Shown here: positions 1 through 10,792 of the stretch, one piece after another
Layout: each line of letters begins with the position of its first letter
Numbering within the stretch: the first letter of the stretch is position 1
Assembly (NCBI RefSeq): GCF_000155955.1
Contig: NZ_GG697141.2
Span: 62,001-126,000, forward strand
Length of the DNA stretch: 64,000 nt
Origin: Mitsuokella multacida DSM 20544
GTDB lineage: Bacteria > Bacillota > Negativicutes > Selenomonadales > Selenomonadaceae
Direction of reading: 5' to 3'
The notes under the pieces: generated by a model
The model's database searches: none
Seen by the model: only the letters and a program-made list of their open reading frames with translations
Told to the model about the DNA's origin: nothing
Program-made: the position numbers and the translations under genes

Positions 1-1
1 G

Positions 2-532
2 ACGGACATCTTCGAGTCGGTCTTCCATGTGGAGGAGTCGCCGTGCTATCTCTGCGCCAAGATGCGCCGCGGCTACCTCTACCGCAAGGCTCGCGCGCTC
101 GGCTGCAACAAGATCGCGCTCGGCCATCACTTCGACGATGTGATCGAGACGAATCTCATGAGCATGCTCTACTCCGGCGCCATCCGCACGATGATGCCGA
201 AGGTCAAGAGCACGAGCTGCCCCGGCATGGAACTCATCCGGCCGCTTTACTACATCCACGAGGCGGACATCAAGCGCTGGCGCGACGACAACGGCCTCTA
301 CTTCATCCAGTGTGCCTGCAAGTTCACCGAGACGTGTTCGACCTGCCATACGGATGGCACGACGGATTCCAAGCGCCTCGAGGTCAAGAAGCTCATCGCG
401 AAGCTCGCTGAGACGAACAGCCAGGTCCCGGGCAATATCTTCCACGCACTCGAGAACGTCAACCTCGACACCGTCCTGAAGTACAAGCAGGCGGGCGAGG
501 AGCACAGTTTCCTGGAGCATTACGATCAATAA
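2..532 (+). CDS. TtcA-like tRNA 2-thiocytidine biosynthesis protein, 5' end missing
   Basis: The reading frame is open from base 2, so the gene begins upstream of the window; the GTG at 29 is an internal codon. The PCYLC pair of cysteines, the following AKMRRGYLY stretch and GHHFDDVIETNLM match the TtcA/TilS-type PP-loop ATPase family, which adenylates and thiolates tRNA C32 with an Fe-S cluster. Two further clustered cysteines (CACKFTETCSTC) lie in the C-terminal third. The N-terminal PP-loop SGGxDS motif is off the window. A related PP-loop protein of other substrate is possible. Confidence 0.75.
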   Translation, partial: TDIFESVFHVEESPCYLCAKMRRGYLYRKARALGCNKIALGHHFDDVIETNLMSMLYSGAIRTMMPKVKSTSCPGMELIRPLYYIHEADIKRWRDDNGLYFIQCACKFTETCSTCHTDGTTDSKRLEVKKLIAKLAETNSQVPGNIFHALENVNLDTVLKYKQAGEEHSFLEHYDQ

Positions 533-567
533 TACAAGAGAACACACCATAGAAATGAGGGGAACAT

Positions 568-1335
568 ATGCTGTGGGATGGGAATGTGTCGAAACGGGAG
601 CAGATGCGGCGGGATATCCAGCGGAAGATCTCGCAGATCAACATGGAGCGGCGGGAAATGGAGCTGCCGCACAATCCGTATGACCAGGAACAGCGCGAGT
701 GCCTGAGCATCGAGCAGGGAGACCGTGAGGCGCTCAAGAGGGCCTTGGCGGAGAAGCGGACGGGCACGATGACGGGGAAGCTGGCAGATGACCCGTTGCG
801 CTCGGCCAAGAACATCGGCATCGTCATCCTGACGCTGGCCTCACGGGCGGCCATCCGCGGCGGCATGGACCCCGAGACATCCTTCACGATTGAAGATGCT
901 TATGCGCAGCAGATCGAGAAACTGCAGACGGAAGAGGAAGTCGACAGGGTGGCGCGAGAGGCAGAATTCTACTACACAGCAGAGGTGGCAAAACTGCGGC
1001 AGGCCAGGCGCGATGACGACCTGACGGCACGCTGCAAGACGTATATCCAGCAGCACATCCAGGAACCCCTGCGCCTGAACGGCATCGCGAAGGCCTTCCG
1101 GCTGTCGACGGACTATCTGTCGGCACATTTCTCGCAGATCACGGGGGTGCCGCTCAAGGAGTACATCCTGCAGGAGAAGGCCCGTCAGGCAGCAGACCTG
1201 CTGCGCTATACGGATTATCCCATCAATGTCATCAGTTCGTATCTATCGTTCTCGTCACAGAGTCATTTCGGACAGGTCTTTCGCAAGTACATGGGGATGA
1301 CGCCAAAAATCTATCGGAATAAATACAAAGAATAA
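568..1335 (+). CDS. AraC-family transcriptional regulator
   Basis: 255 residues with a good ribosome site (GAGGGGAAC) before ATG 568. The last ~100 residues form a double helix-turn-helix of AraC/XylS type: LNGIAKAFRLSTDYLSAHF, then YPINVISSYLSFSSQSHFGQVFRKYMGMTPKIYR. The N-terminal ~150 residues are not a recognised sugar-binding cupin and are rich in charged helices. It sits directly upstream of a xylosidase/transporter/galactosidase operon in the same direction, so it is the likely regulator of that operon (inference). A strong terminator separates the two. Confidence 0.85.
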   Translation: MLWDGNVSKREQMRRDIQRKISQINMERREMELPHNPYDQEQRECLSIEQGDREALKRALAEKRTGTMTGKLADDPLRSAKNIGIVILTLASRAAIRGGMDPETSFTIEDAYAQQIEKLQTEEEVDRVAREAEFYYTAEVAKLRQARRDDDLTARCKTYIQQHIQEPLRLNGIAKAFRLSTDYLSAHFSQITGVPLKEYILQEKARQAADLLRYTDYPINVISSYLSFSSQSHFGQVFRKYMGMTPKIYRNKYKE

Positions 1336-1360
1336 TGATCGATACCGTATTTCTTATATT

Positions 1361-1396
1361 CAGGACGCGTTTTTTATAGAATGCGTCCTGTTTTTT
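1361..1396 (+). terminator. Rho-independent terminator after the AraC gene
   Basis: CAGGACGC pairs with GCGTCCTG across an AT-rich loop and is followed by six T residues. It ends the regulator transcript before the glycosidase operon. Confidence 0.85.
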
Positions 1397-1489
1397 CGTT
1401 ATGATAATCGTAAAGATAAGGCGTGCACAGGAACGCACGCAGTGTGAAATGATTTTCATCTGATTTCTCGAGAAAGGAGTCATACGTAT

Positions 1490-3160
1490 ATGGGCATCAT
1501 CTGTAATCCAATCATCTCGGGCATGGCACCGGACCCGAGTATCCTGCGCGTCGGCGACGATTACTATCTGGCGACGTCCACCTTCCACTGGCTGCCGGGC
1601 ATCCCCATCTACCACTCAAGGAATCTTGCGGACTGGGAACTCCTGACACATGTGCTCAAGGGGACAGAGGTCAATCTGCGCGGCACGCACACGCCGGCGG
1701 GCATCTGGGCGCCGCATCTCTCCTACGATGCACAGGCGAAGAAGTACTGGCTGGTCTTCTGCCACATGAAGAACATGGCGGGACGCGAGTTCAATGCGGA
1801 GAGCTACGCGATGTCGGCCGACGATATCACGGGGCCGTGGTCGGACCCCGTCTACCTGACTTCCATCGGCTTTGACCCGTCGCTCTATCACGAGGACGGC
1901 CATCACTATCTCGCCATCCTCGAGTGGGAGACGCGCAGCGGCTATCAGGCACCGGGCACCATCGTCATGGCGGAAGTCGACCTGCGGACAGGCAAGCTCG
2001 TGGATGGTTGGCACCGTATCACAAACGGCTTCACGACGCGCGGCTGTGTCGAAGCGCCGCAGATCTACAAGCATGGAGCGTACTACTACATGCTGGCAGC
2101 CTCAGGCGGCACGGGCTATGCTCACGGCGTCGAGATGGGGCGCGCGGAAAAGATCTTCGGCCCGTATGAGCCGAATCCGACGGGGGAGCCCATCCTGACG
2201 TCGTCGCCGCGTCACCTGTTCTCTCTCGGCGATCCGGATGCCGGCCACTTTGAGATGTACAATCCGAAATCGCTGATGCAGAAAGCCGGCCACGGCTCGC
2301 TCGTCGAGACGCCGGAACATGAGTGGTACATCGCGCATCTGATGGCGCGTCCGCTGCCCGGCACGAAGCTCAACCCGCTGGGGCGCGAGACGGCCCTGCA
2401 GAAGATGCATTGGACGGAGGACGGCTGGCTGGAGCTGGCGGACGGCTCCAATGTCGCCAAGATGACGACAGAGGCACCGTGCAGCCAGCCATCAGAGCCG
2501 CGAGATGCGCAGGAAGACGATGTCTACGACGCTTTCTCGTCGGGGGTGCTCAGCAAGAAGTTCATGGCGCCGTACCATCAGCCCGATCTGTCATGGGTCA
2601 GCGTGCAGCATGGGCACCTCGTACTCTGTGGCCGCGAGTCCTTCTTCTCGCAGAACGACCCGTCCATCCTCGCGACGCGCGCGACGTCGTTCTCGTACCA
2701 GCTGCAGACGAAGCTGGACTTCCATCCCGTGCACTATTCACAAACGGCGGGAGGCGGCCTTTACTACGATTCCAACAACTGGATCTACGCCTATGTCGGC
2801 CTCAGTGACAAGGAGGACCAGCGCGTCATTTCCATCCTGCAGGCGAAGCTCGGGCAGCGCATCGCCTTTGACTTTGACACGGTGCGGATTCCCGATGGGG
2901 CTGTGCCAGAGCTGCGCTGGCAGTATCATTACGGCAAGGCGCAGGCCTTCTACCGCCTCGATGAGGGCGCTGAGTGGCAGGCCATCGCGGATGCTTGCGA
3001 TGTCTCGTACCTCTCAGACGAGGGGGTCAATGGCGAGCCGGGCGAAATCGGGGGCTTTACGGCACTCTTCAATTTCATCGGCAGTGTCGATGCCTATCAG
3101 CACGATTCACAGGCGGAGTTTTTCTATTATCAGGTCAAGTCAGATCAAGCAAATCAATAA
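1490..3160 (+). CDS. GH43 beta-xylosidase / alpha-L-arabinofuranosidase
   Basis: 556 residues, start chosen by AAAGGAG 10-14 nt upstream. A five-bladed GH43 catalytic domain fills the first ~320 residues: the usual three acids are visible as D15 (MAPDPS), D129 (GFDPSLY) and E188 (CVEAPQIYK). The C-terminal ~200 residues are a beta-sandwich like that of XynB-type xylosidases (GGGLYYDSNNWIYAYV). No signal peptide is seen, so it should act in the cytoplasm on imported xylo- or arabino-oligosaccharides. First gene of an operon with a carrier and a GH42 enzyme. Confidence 0.9.
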   Translation: MGIICNPIISGMAPDPSILRVGDDYYLATSTFHWLPGIPIYHSRNLADWELLTHVLKGTEVNLRGTHTPAGIWAPHLSYDAQAKKYWLVFCHMKNMAGREFNAESYAMSADDITGPWSDPVYLTSIGFDPSLYHEDGHHYLAILEWETRSGYQAPGTIVMAEVDLRTGKLVDGWHRITNGFTTRGCVEAPQIYKHGAYYYMLAASGGTGYAHGVEMGRAEKIFGPYEPNPTGEPILTSSPRHLFSLGDPDAGHFEMYNPKSLMQKAGHGSLVETPEHEWYIAHLMARPLPGTKLNPLGRETALQKMHWTEDGWLELADGSNVAKMTTEAPCSQPSEPRDAQEDDVYDAFSSGVLSKKFMAPYHQPDLSWVSVQHGHLVLCGRESFFSQNDPSILATRATSFSYQLQTKLDFHPVHYSQTAGGGLYYDSNNWIYAYVGLSDKEDQRVISILQAKLGQRIAFDFDTVRIPDGAVPELRWQYHYGKAQAFYRLDEGAEWQAIADACDVSYLSDEGVNGEPGEIGGFTALFNFIGSVDAYQHDSQAEFFYYQVKSDQANQ

Positions 3161-3184
3161 GAGAGAATATAGGGGGAGTTCATC

Positions 3185-4429
3185 ATGAGTCAGAAAGTCA
3201 TCATTTCCATCAAGCGCCTGGTACCGGCGCTGATCATCGGCCCGGCAAGCTGGCTGGGACCGTATATCGTCATGCTGGGCTTGTTCTTGCCAGCGCTCTT
3301 GCAGGAACTCGATGCTGAGAATAAGGTCGCCATGCTCGCGCTGTTCGCGGCGACGGGCAGCATCATCTCGGCCATCTCGAACATGGTGGCGGGCGCGCTC
3401 TCGGACAACACGCATTCGCGCTTCGGCAAGCGCGCGCCGTGGATTGTCGGCGGTGCCTTCTTCTTCATGCTCTCGATGATCGGTGCGGCCTTCTCGGAAG
3501 GCGTGGCCATGCTGCTCGTCTGCTGGAGCATCGGCCAGGTCGCGCTGAACTTCATCGTGGCCCCGATGGTTGCCTGGCTGGACTTTGCGGCAGATGAGCA
3601 CAAGGGCAAGGCCTCGTCGGCGTACGGCGGCCTCGGCATGGCGCTCGGCAACAACGGCTTCAATGTCATCGGTGCGATGTTCCTCGGCCAGTTCCGCCTC
3701 GGCTTCATCATCTTCGGTGTCATCACCTTCATCGGCGTGCTGCTGGCCACGCTGCTCGTCCATGAGCCGTCGAACCTCAATGAGAAAGAGGAGGCCCGCG
3801 AGGAGAAGCAGCACTATTCCTTCTCGATGGACAGCCTGCGCCAGGTCTTCCCAGCATGGCACATCGGCCGTGACTACTATCTGGCTCTCATCGGCAAGGT
3901 CTTCCTCGGCATCGGCAACTTCGCCATCACGGGCTACATCCTCTACATCATGACGGACTTCCTGAAGCTCGGCGACCAGACGCAGTCGGGCATCCAGCTC
4001 GTCAACTCCATCATGTTCTTCATCGGCGTCTTCATGGGCTTCTTCGCCGGACCGATTGCCGATAAGTTCAAGATCCTCAAGCTGCCTGTCGCCTGCTCGG
4101 CTCTTTTCCTGGCACTCGGCGCACTGGCACTCTATCTCTTCCACGACATGACGGGCGTCACCATCTACGCATTCTGCGCGGGCATCGGCATGGGCCTCTG
4201 GAACTCGCTCGACAACTACCTCAACCTGCAGGTCATCCCGGACAAGGACCGCGTCGGCTTCTTCCTCGGCATCTACAATGTCGGCAACTCCCTGCCGCAG
4301 GCCATCGGCCCGGTCATCGCCGCAGCAGCAATCGGCATCATCGGCTTCTCCGGCGTCTTCGTGGTCTCCATGGTCTTCGCGCTGATCGCGAGCCTCTGCA
4401 TCTTCTCCATCCGCAGTGTGACGCGCTGA
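3185..4429 (+). CDS. MFS oligosaccharide transporter
   Basis: 414 residues with about twelve hydrophobic segments. The loop between segments 2 and 3 (SDNTHSRFGKRAPWIVGG) is the MFS signature found in GPH/SLC45-type sugar carriers, which import glycosides with a cation. It lies 24 nt after the GH43 gene and 17 nt before the GH42 gene, so it probably brings in the oligosaccharide those enzymes cut. The exact substrate cannot be read from the sequence. Confidence 0.85.
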   Translation: MSQKVIISIKRLVPALIIGPASWLGPYIVMLGLFLPALLQELDAENKVAMLALFAATGSIISAISNMVAGALSDNTHSRFGKRAPWIVGGAFFFMLSMIGAAFSEGVAMLLVCWSIGQVALNFIVAPMVAWLDFAADEHKGKASSAYGGLGMALGNNGFNVIGAMFLGQFRLGFIIFGVITFIGVLLATLLVHEPSNLNEKEEAREEKQHYSFSMDSLRQVFPAWHIGRDYYLALIGKVFLGIGNFAITGYILYIMTDFLKLGDQTQSGIQLVNSIMFFIGVFMGFFAGPIADKFKILKLPVACSALFLALGALALYLFHDMTGVTIYAFCAGIGMGLWNSLDNYLNLQVIPDKDRVGFFLGIYNVGNSLPQAIGPVIAAAAIGIIGFSGVFVVSMVFALIASLCIFSIRSVTR

Positions 4430-4446
4430 GAAAGGAGCGTTGAACG

Positions 4447-6504
4447 ATGAAAGAACATCCTGTCCATCCCATTCTCTACGGTGCGGCGTACTACGACGAG
4501 TACATGCCGTGTGAGCGGCTGGCGGAAGACATGAAGCTCATCAAGGAAGCGGGCATGAATACCATCCGCATCGCCGAATCGACCTGGGGCACGATGGAGC
4601 CGGAGCGCGGCCATTTCGATTTCTCGCATGTCGACCGCGCGCTCGATGCGGCGGAGGCGCACGGCCTGCAGGTCATCGTCGGCACGCCGACCTACGCCAT
4701 CCCGACGTGGATGGCGCGGGAGTGCCCCGATGTCCTGCTCGTGCCGGAGGCCGGCCCCGTCCGCAATGGCGCGGTGCTCGACCATGGCCATGAGCTCTAC
4801 GGCAGACGCCAGAACATGGACATCGGCCATCCGTACTACCGCGCCTGTGCCGAAGAGATGATCCGCGCCCTGATGGAGCACGTCAGGGATCGCCGCTCTA
4901 TCATCGGCTATCAGCTCGACAACGAGACGAAGTACTACGGCAATGCAAATGAGCGGATACAGCGGGCGTTCCGCGACTGGCTCAAGGCGTGCTTCGGCAG
5001 TCTGGAGGCGCTCAACCGCGCCTTCGGCCTCAACTACTGGAGCAACCGCATCAACAGTTGGGAGGATTTCCCCGATGTGCGCGGCACGATCAATGCGAGC
5101 CTCGCCTCGGCCTTTGATGAATTCCGCCGCACAACGGTCAAGGAATTCCTCCTGTGGCAGGCCGGGATCGTCCGGGAGTACCTGCGTGAGGGCCAGTTCA
5201 TCACGCAGAACTTCGACTACGCGTGGCGCGGCTGGTCGTTCGGCCTGCAGCCGCAGGTCGACCACTTTCAGTGTGCGGAGGCCGTGAGCCTTGCGGGCGT
5301 CGACATTTACCACCCGACGCAGTCGGCCCTGACGGGCACGGAGATCGCCTTCGGCGGCGATATCAGCCGCTCCCTCAAGCAGAAGAATTATCTCGTCGTC
5401 GAGACGGAGGCGCAGGGCTTCCCGCAGTGGACGCCGTACCCGGGGCAGCTTCGCCTGCAGGCGTTCAGCCATCTGGCCAGCGGCGCCTGCGGCGTCATGT
5501 ACTGGCACTGGCATTCCCTGCACAATTCGTGGGAAACGTACTGGAAGGGCGTGCTCTCGCATGACCTCAAGCCAGGCCGCATCTACCGGGAAGTGCAGGA
5601 AGTCGGGCGCGAGATGGCGCGCCTCAGTACGCACCTGCAGGGCCTGCGTAAGAAGAACCGCGTGGCGATGCTCGTCAGCAATGAGGCGCTCTCGGCGCTC
5701 GAGCATCACCCGATCGGCGACGTGCTGCGCAAGCGCGACTTCAAGTACAACGATGTCATGCGCTGGCTCTACGATGCCTTCTACCGCAGCAACATCGAAT
5801 GTGATTTCCTGCCGCCGACGACGCGCGATTTCCAAGCGTATGACCTCGTCCTGGTTCCCGCGCTCTACACGGCGGAGGAGGCGCTCTTAGATGCGCTCAA
5901 GCAGTACGTGGCAGATGGCGGCCATCTGCTAGCCACCTTCAAGACGGGCTTTACGGACGAGAATGTAAAGGTCTGGCACGACGACCAGCCGCATCATCTG
6001 ACGGAGGTCTTCGGCCTGCGCTATCAGGAGTTCACGGATACCCCTGACATGAGACTCTGGGGCGAGAACAGCCTGTCGGGCGCGACCTGCTCTGCTTGGG
6101 AGGAACTCCTGATGCCGACGACGGCCAAGGTGCTGGCTTCGTACGACAATCCTGCCTGGCAGCCGTATGCGGCCGTCACGGAGAATGTGTATGGCAAAGG
6201 CAAGGCCTGGTATCTCGGCTGCTATTTCTCGCCAGTGCATCTCGAGCAGTTCGTGCGGGCCGTCATCGCGAAAGCACTGCCCGCCATCCGGCCCTATGAT
6301 GCGGTGTTCCCGCGCATCATCCGCACGGGCTATAACGCGGCAGGCCATCGCCTGACGTACTACCTGAACTATTCGGATACGGAGCAGAGCATCGCGTATG
6401 CGGGCAGGGCGGCCAAGGAATTGACGACAGGACGGCGCGTCGAAGACGGCAACGCCCTCACGCTGAGACCATGGGGCGTCCGGATTGTAGAAGAAGATGC
6501 ATAA
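4447..6504 (+). CDS. GH42 beta-galactosidase
   Basis: 685 residues, start supported by AAAGGAG. The N-terminal TIM barrel carries the GH42 acid/base glutamate E160 in YQLDNE and the probable nucleophile E319 in YLVVETEAQG; a flavodoxin-like trimerisation domain and a small beta domain follow. It hydrolyses terminal beta-galactosides, commonly from plant galactans or arabinogalacto-oligosaccharides. Last gene of the sugar operon; the next feature is a strong bidirectional terminator. Confidence 0.9.
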   Translation: MKEHPVHPILYGAAYYDEYMPCERLAEDMKLIKEAGMNTIRIAESTWGTMEPERGHFDFSHVDRALDAAEAHGLQVIVGTPTYAIPTWMARECPDVLLVPEAGPVRNGAVLDHGHELYGRRQNMDIGHPYYRACAEEMIRALMEHVRDRRSIIGYQLDNETKYYGNANERIQRAFRDWLKACFGSLEALNRAFGLNYWSNRINSWEDFPDVRGTINASLASAFDEFRRTTVKEFLLWQAGIVREYLREGQFITQNFDYAWRGWSFGLQPQVDHFQCAEAVSLAGVDIYHPTQSALTGTEIAFGGDISRSLKQKNYLVVETEAQGFPQWTPYPGQLRLQAFSHLASGACGVMYWHWHSLHNSWETYWKGVLSHDLKPGRIYREVQEVGREMARLSTHLQGLRKKNRVAMLVSNEALSALEHHPIGDVLRKRDFKYNDVMRWLYDAFYRSNIECDFLPPTTRDFQAYDLVLVPALYTAEEALLDALKQYVADGGHLLATFKTGFTDENVKVWHDDQPHHLTEVFGLRYQEFTDTPDMRLWGENSLSGATCSAWEELLMPTTAKVLASYDNPAWQPYAAVTENVYGKGKAWYLGCYFSPVHLEQFVRAVIAKALPAIRPYDAVFPRIIRTGYNAAGHRLTYYLNYSDTEQSIAYAGRAAKELTTGRRVEDGNALTLRPWGVRIVEEDA

Positions 6505-6514
6505 ACGAGAATCG

Positions 6515-6571
6515 AATAAGGCATGAAAAAACCGGCAGGTGCTGTTCCTGCCGGTTTTTTCATGCCTTATT
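6515..6571. terminator. Bidirectional Rho-independent terminator
   Basis: A perfect 25-bp inverted repeat (AATAAGGCATG, A6, CCGGCAGG and its complement) around a 7-nt loop. It has A and T runs on both sides, so it serves the GH42 gene and the converging small gene on the minus strand. Confidence 0.95.
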
Positions 6572-6773
6572 TCTTGAGCGCAGCCTTGAGCGTTTCCGTC
6601 ATGGCCTTCTGCACGATGCGAAGGACATCCTCGACGACCGAGTTGTACATGTCACCGCCATCGACGACACCGCGGCCGTTCTCCGTGAGGAAGAACTTCT
6701 TTGGGGGTACATTTTCCTGATAAGCTTCGTTGAGTTTGTCCTGGACGAGCTTCTCGATTTCCTGTTCCGTCAT
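6567..6773 (-). CDS. Small protein of unknown function
   Basis: 68 residues starting MTEQEIEKLVQ, with AAAGAGGTGAC upstream of the ATG. Acidic amphipathic N-terminal helix, a central PPKKFFLTENGRG segment and a second helix near the C terminus. I do not recognise the family. It ends inside the shared terminator and stands alone between two plus-strand units. Confidence 0.6.
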   Translation of the reverse strand: MTEQEIEKLVQDKLNEAYQENVPPKKFFLTENGRGVVDGGDMYNSVVEDVLRIVQKAMTETLKAALKK

Positions 6774-6986
6774 CCTAGTCACCTCTTTCCATAATAACCT
6801 GCATTTATTATTATACGACATCCTGATGGTTTTTTCCTTGTTTTTTTGAAATAAACTTGCGGAAATCTTGTTTCTGGGTAAATTTACTCGATTTCTAATT
6901 CCTTGCTAAAGTCAACTTAAATCCCCTTCCGTATGATAGAAGTATCAAGAAGAAGAGATTCAGCTGATAGAAAGGCGTTGATTGAT

Positions 6987-7694
6987 ATGAGATGGACACA
7001 GCGTAAGATTGCTGCTGGTGTCGTGGCTGGTCTTGTGCTGACGGTCGGGGGGTTCGGCATGCTCTCGGCACAGTCGCAGGACAAGACAGATCTTCGACCA
7101 CGCTACTGTGTGACGCAGGATGAGCGGCCGGACGGCCAGCCGCCGAAGATGACAACGGACGAGGTGGCGCAGCACATCGCCGAATCGTTTGGCGTTGATG
7201 CGAAGCAGGTCAAGAGTGCACTCGATGAGCAGAAGGATTTCCGCGACATCGGCCGGGCCGCCATGCTGGCTAAGATCAGCGGCAAGTCATTCGCAGATGT
7301 CATGGCGCTCAAGACGGATGACAAGGACTGGCGCGACATCGAATCATCGCTCGGCGTGACGCGCGAGAAGGTGGAGCAGGTGCGCATCGAGATGACAGCC
7401 AAGGACCTGAGCCAGGATGGCGATATCGATGAGGCCGTCTCCCTGAAGCTCCTGAAGGACGGCTATGAGCCGTGGGATATCTCCTGTGCGGCAATCCTCG
7501 CGAAGGCGGCAGATAAGGACATCCAGTCGGTCCTCGACCTCAAGAAGATCAACAACCGCTGGGGCGATGTCGCAGACCAGCTCGGCGTGGACCGCAGGGA
7601 ATTGCAGAAGTTCCACGGCCCTGGCCCGCATGGCATGGGTCGGCACGATGGCCTTGGCCCCGATATGATGGGCGGCCCGATGATGGATGATTGA
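6987..7694 (+). CDS. Secreted protein with His/Met/Gly-rich tail
   Basis: 235 residues if started at ATG 6987, which has AAAGGCG upstream and gives a clear signal peptide (basic MRWTQRK, hydrophobic GVVAGLVLTVGGFGML, cut near SAQS). The body contains two repeats of a helical unit in which an acidic WRDI or WGDVADQLG motif recurs. The C terminus alternates Gly, Pro, His, Met and Asp (GPHGMGRHDGLGPDMMGG), which suggests metal binding (inference). Function unknown. Confidence 0.7.
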   Translation: MRWTQRKIAAGVVAGLVLTVGGFGMLSAQSQDKTDLRPRYCVTQDERPDGQPPKMTTDEVAQHIAESFGVDAKQVKSALDEQKDFRDIGRAAMLAKISGKSFADVMALKTDDKDWRDIESSLGVTREKVEQVRIEMTAKDLSQDGDIDEAVSLKLLKDGYEPWDISCAAILAKAADKDIQSVLDLKKINNRWGDVADQLGVDRRELQKFHGPGPHGMGRHDGLGPDMMGGPMMDD

Positions 7695-7723
7695 GCAGCT
7701 GAGAATTTTTTTCGAGAAAAGGC

Positions 7724-7752
7724 TTGACAGCTCGCTCAAAGACGAGTAAGAT
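7724..7752 (+). promoter_or_regulatory. Promoter of the trp operon
   Basis: TTGACA (7724-7729), a 17-nt spacer and TAAGAT (7747-7752), placed directly upstream of the T-box leader. Confidence 0.75.
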
Positions 7753-7754
7753 AA

Positions 7755-8070
7755 GAGCCATCAACAAGTTAACAGTGTTACACGAAATCATCGAACAGGA
7801 AATAGTAGCACAGCCACTATCCCGACAGCGAGCCGTCGATTGGTGCAAGGTACGGCGCGATATGCTATGTGAATGGTCCTGCGAGAGCTCACCGAAATCC
7901 TTTCCGTGGAACGAGAGGAGAGTAGGCTGGGACGGCCGCCACCGTTAAAGGGCTACGGTATCGGAAGCATTTCCCGTACCGGAATGGAGGAATGGCTTTG
8001 CCATTTGGACCGGGTGGCACCGCGAAGATTTTTCGCCCCGCTGAGCAATGAGCTCGGCGGGGCTTTTTGA
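7755..8070 (+). promoter_or_regulatory. T-box riboswitch leader of the trp operon
   Basis: The T-box sequence GGGTGGCACCGCG is at 8012-8024. It is followed by a terminator hairpin (GCCCCGC paired with GCGGGGC, then T5 ending near 8068), so uncharged tRNA should favour read-through. The trp genes downstream make it tryptophan-specific; a TGG in the upstream part (GTGAATGGTCC) is the likely specifier codon, though I did not fold stem I fully. Confidence 0.9.
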
Positions 8071-8125
8071 TTGCATTCTTGGTGAATGCAACCTGAATGA
8101 ACGAATGATTGTGAGGGATGGAAGG

Positions 8126-8749
8126 ATGCTCAAGGCAAAATTATGTGGCATGAAGGCAATCGAGGCAGCCCGAGCGGCCGAAAGGGCGGGAGCCGACTTT
8201 ATCGGCTTCATCTTCTGGCGCAGGAGCCATCGCTTCGTCGAGCCGCAACAGGCCGCCCGCATCGTGGAGGCGCTGCAGCGTGTCAAGACGGTCGGCGTCT
8301 TCGTCGATGAGGATCCTGCATTGGTCAACGCCATCGCAAGGCAGTGCCATCTCGACTTTGTCCAGCTGCATGGCCACGAGGATGTGGCCTATGCAAAGCA
8401 GATAGAAGTCCCCGTCATCAAGGCCTATCGCTATGGCGACGGCTTCTCAGCGGAGGCGGCCAATGCATTCCCCGCCGCGATGATCCTCGTCGATGCCTAC
8501 CAGAAGGGCGCGGCGGGCGGCACGGGTACGTGCTTCGACTGGCAGCAGGCAAAGCGCGAGGTCGCAGCCGTCAGGAAGCCCGTGCTGATCGCGGGCGGCA
8601 TCAGCGAGGCGAACGTCGCCGAGGTCAATACGATCTTCCATCCGTTTGCCGTCGATGTCTCCGGCAGCCTCGAAGTCAACCGGGAGAAGTCAGCCGCGCG
8701 CATCGCGGCCTTCATGGAGCAGGTACACGAAATCAACAGGAGGAATTGA
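8126..8749 (+). CDS. trpF: Phosphoribosylanthranilate isomerase
   Basis: 207 residues from ATG 8126 (MLKAKLCGMK), after a purine-rich GAGGGATGGAAGG. The catalytic cysteine is in KLCGM and the catalytic aspartate in VFVDED. AGFIFWRRSHR and LIAGGIS are typical TrpF barrel motifs. It carries out the Amadori rearrangement of PRA to CdRP in tryptophan synthesis. First gene of trpFCBAE, an order that differs from the common trpEGDCFBA. Confidence 0.9.
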   Translation: MLKAKLCGMKAIEAARAAERAGADFIGFIFWRRSHRFVEPQQAARIVEALQRVKTVGVFVDEDPALVNAIARQCHLDFVQLHGHEDVAYAKQIEVPVIKAYRYGDGFSAEAANAFPAAMILVDAYQKGAAGGTGTCFDWQQAKREVAAVRKPVLIAGGISEANVAEVNTIFHPFAVDVSGSLEVNREKSAARIAAFMEQVHEINRRN

Positions 8750-8751
8750 AA

Positions 8752-9549
8752 TTGCGGGATATTTTAGCAGAGATTGTCGAGAAGAAGAAGGATATCGTCG
8801 CCAATGCAAAGCGCGAGATGCCGCTCGATGAGGTGAAGCGCTCGCTCACCTGCGGGACGTTCGCGATGACGCACCGCTTCCGCGAGCGCGACTGGAACCT
8901 CATCGCCGAGTGCAAGCTCCAGAGCCCGGCGAAGGGAAGGCTCTGCCGCCGCTACTCCGTCACGGAGCTCGCGCGGATCTACGAGGACAACGGCGCGAGC
9001 ATGCTCTCCGTACACACGGACCCACACTTCCTCGGCTGCAACGAGGATTTCCGCAAGGTCCGCGCGGAGGTCAGCCTGCCTCTTTTGCGCAAGGATTTCA
9101 TCATCGATGCATACCAGATCTACGAGGCGCGGATGCTCGGCGCGGATGCCGTGCTGCTGATTGCGCGTATCCTGACGCCGGAGACGCTCAAGCGCTTCCT
9201 CTACACGGCTTGGAGCCTCGGCATGGACGCGCTCATCGAGGTCCACGACCGCAGGGATATGGAGGCGGCACTCGCGACGCCGGCGGAGTTCATCGGCATC
9301 AACAACCGCAATCTCGTCTCGTTCACGACCTCGATTGAGCAGACAATGGAGCTGCTGCCGTACGCGGATAAGAGCCGCACGCTCATCAGTGAGAGCGGCG
9401 TCTTCACGGGGGAGGATGCAAAGCGCCTGCGCGCTGCGGGCTGCGATGGCATCCTCGTCGGCGAGGGCCTCGTCCGCGCCGATGATGTCGCCGCGCAGAC
9501 GCGCCTGATGGCAAATGCCGGCGAAGAAGAAAAGGGAGATATGGCCTGA
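8752..9549 (+). CDS. trpC: Indole-3-glycerol phosphate synthase
   Basis: 265 residues starting at TTG 8752 (MRDILAEIV), chosen because AGGAGG ends 8 nt upstream. The CKLQSPAKG, LLRKDFIID, GADAVLLIARIL, IEVHD and IGINNRNL motifs of the IGPS barrel are all present, including the catalytic lysines and glutamate. It converts CdRP to indole glycerol phosphate. It lies 2 nt after trpF. Confidence 0.92.
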   Translation: MRDILAEIVEKKKDIVANAKREMPLDEVKRSLTCGTFAMTHRFRERDWNLIAECKLQSPAKGRLCRRYSVTELARIYEDNGASMLSVHTDPHFLGCNEDFRKVRAEVSLPLLRKDFIIDAYQIYEARMLGADAVLLIARILTPETLKRFLYTAWSLGMDALIEVHDRRDMEAALATPAEFIGINNRNLVSFTTSIEQTMELLPYADKSRTLISESGVFTGEDAKRLRAAGCDGILVGEGLVRADDVAAQTRLMANAGEEEKGDMA

Positions 9550-9604
9550 TTCCCATACAGGCTGTACAGGATAGAGTTAAGAAAGCAAGAAAGGAAGAAC
9601 ACAG

Positions 9605-10791
<1,187 letters not shown>

Positions 10792-10792
<1 letters not shown>

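Noticed and set aside
4273-5835. Long open frame on the minus strand across the GH42 gene
   Set aside because: It is antisense to a clearly conserved enzyme in GC-rich DNA, has no family resemblance and no ribosome site. Similar shadows lie over the trp genes.
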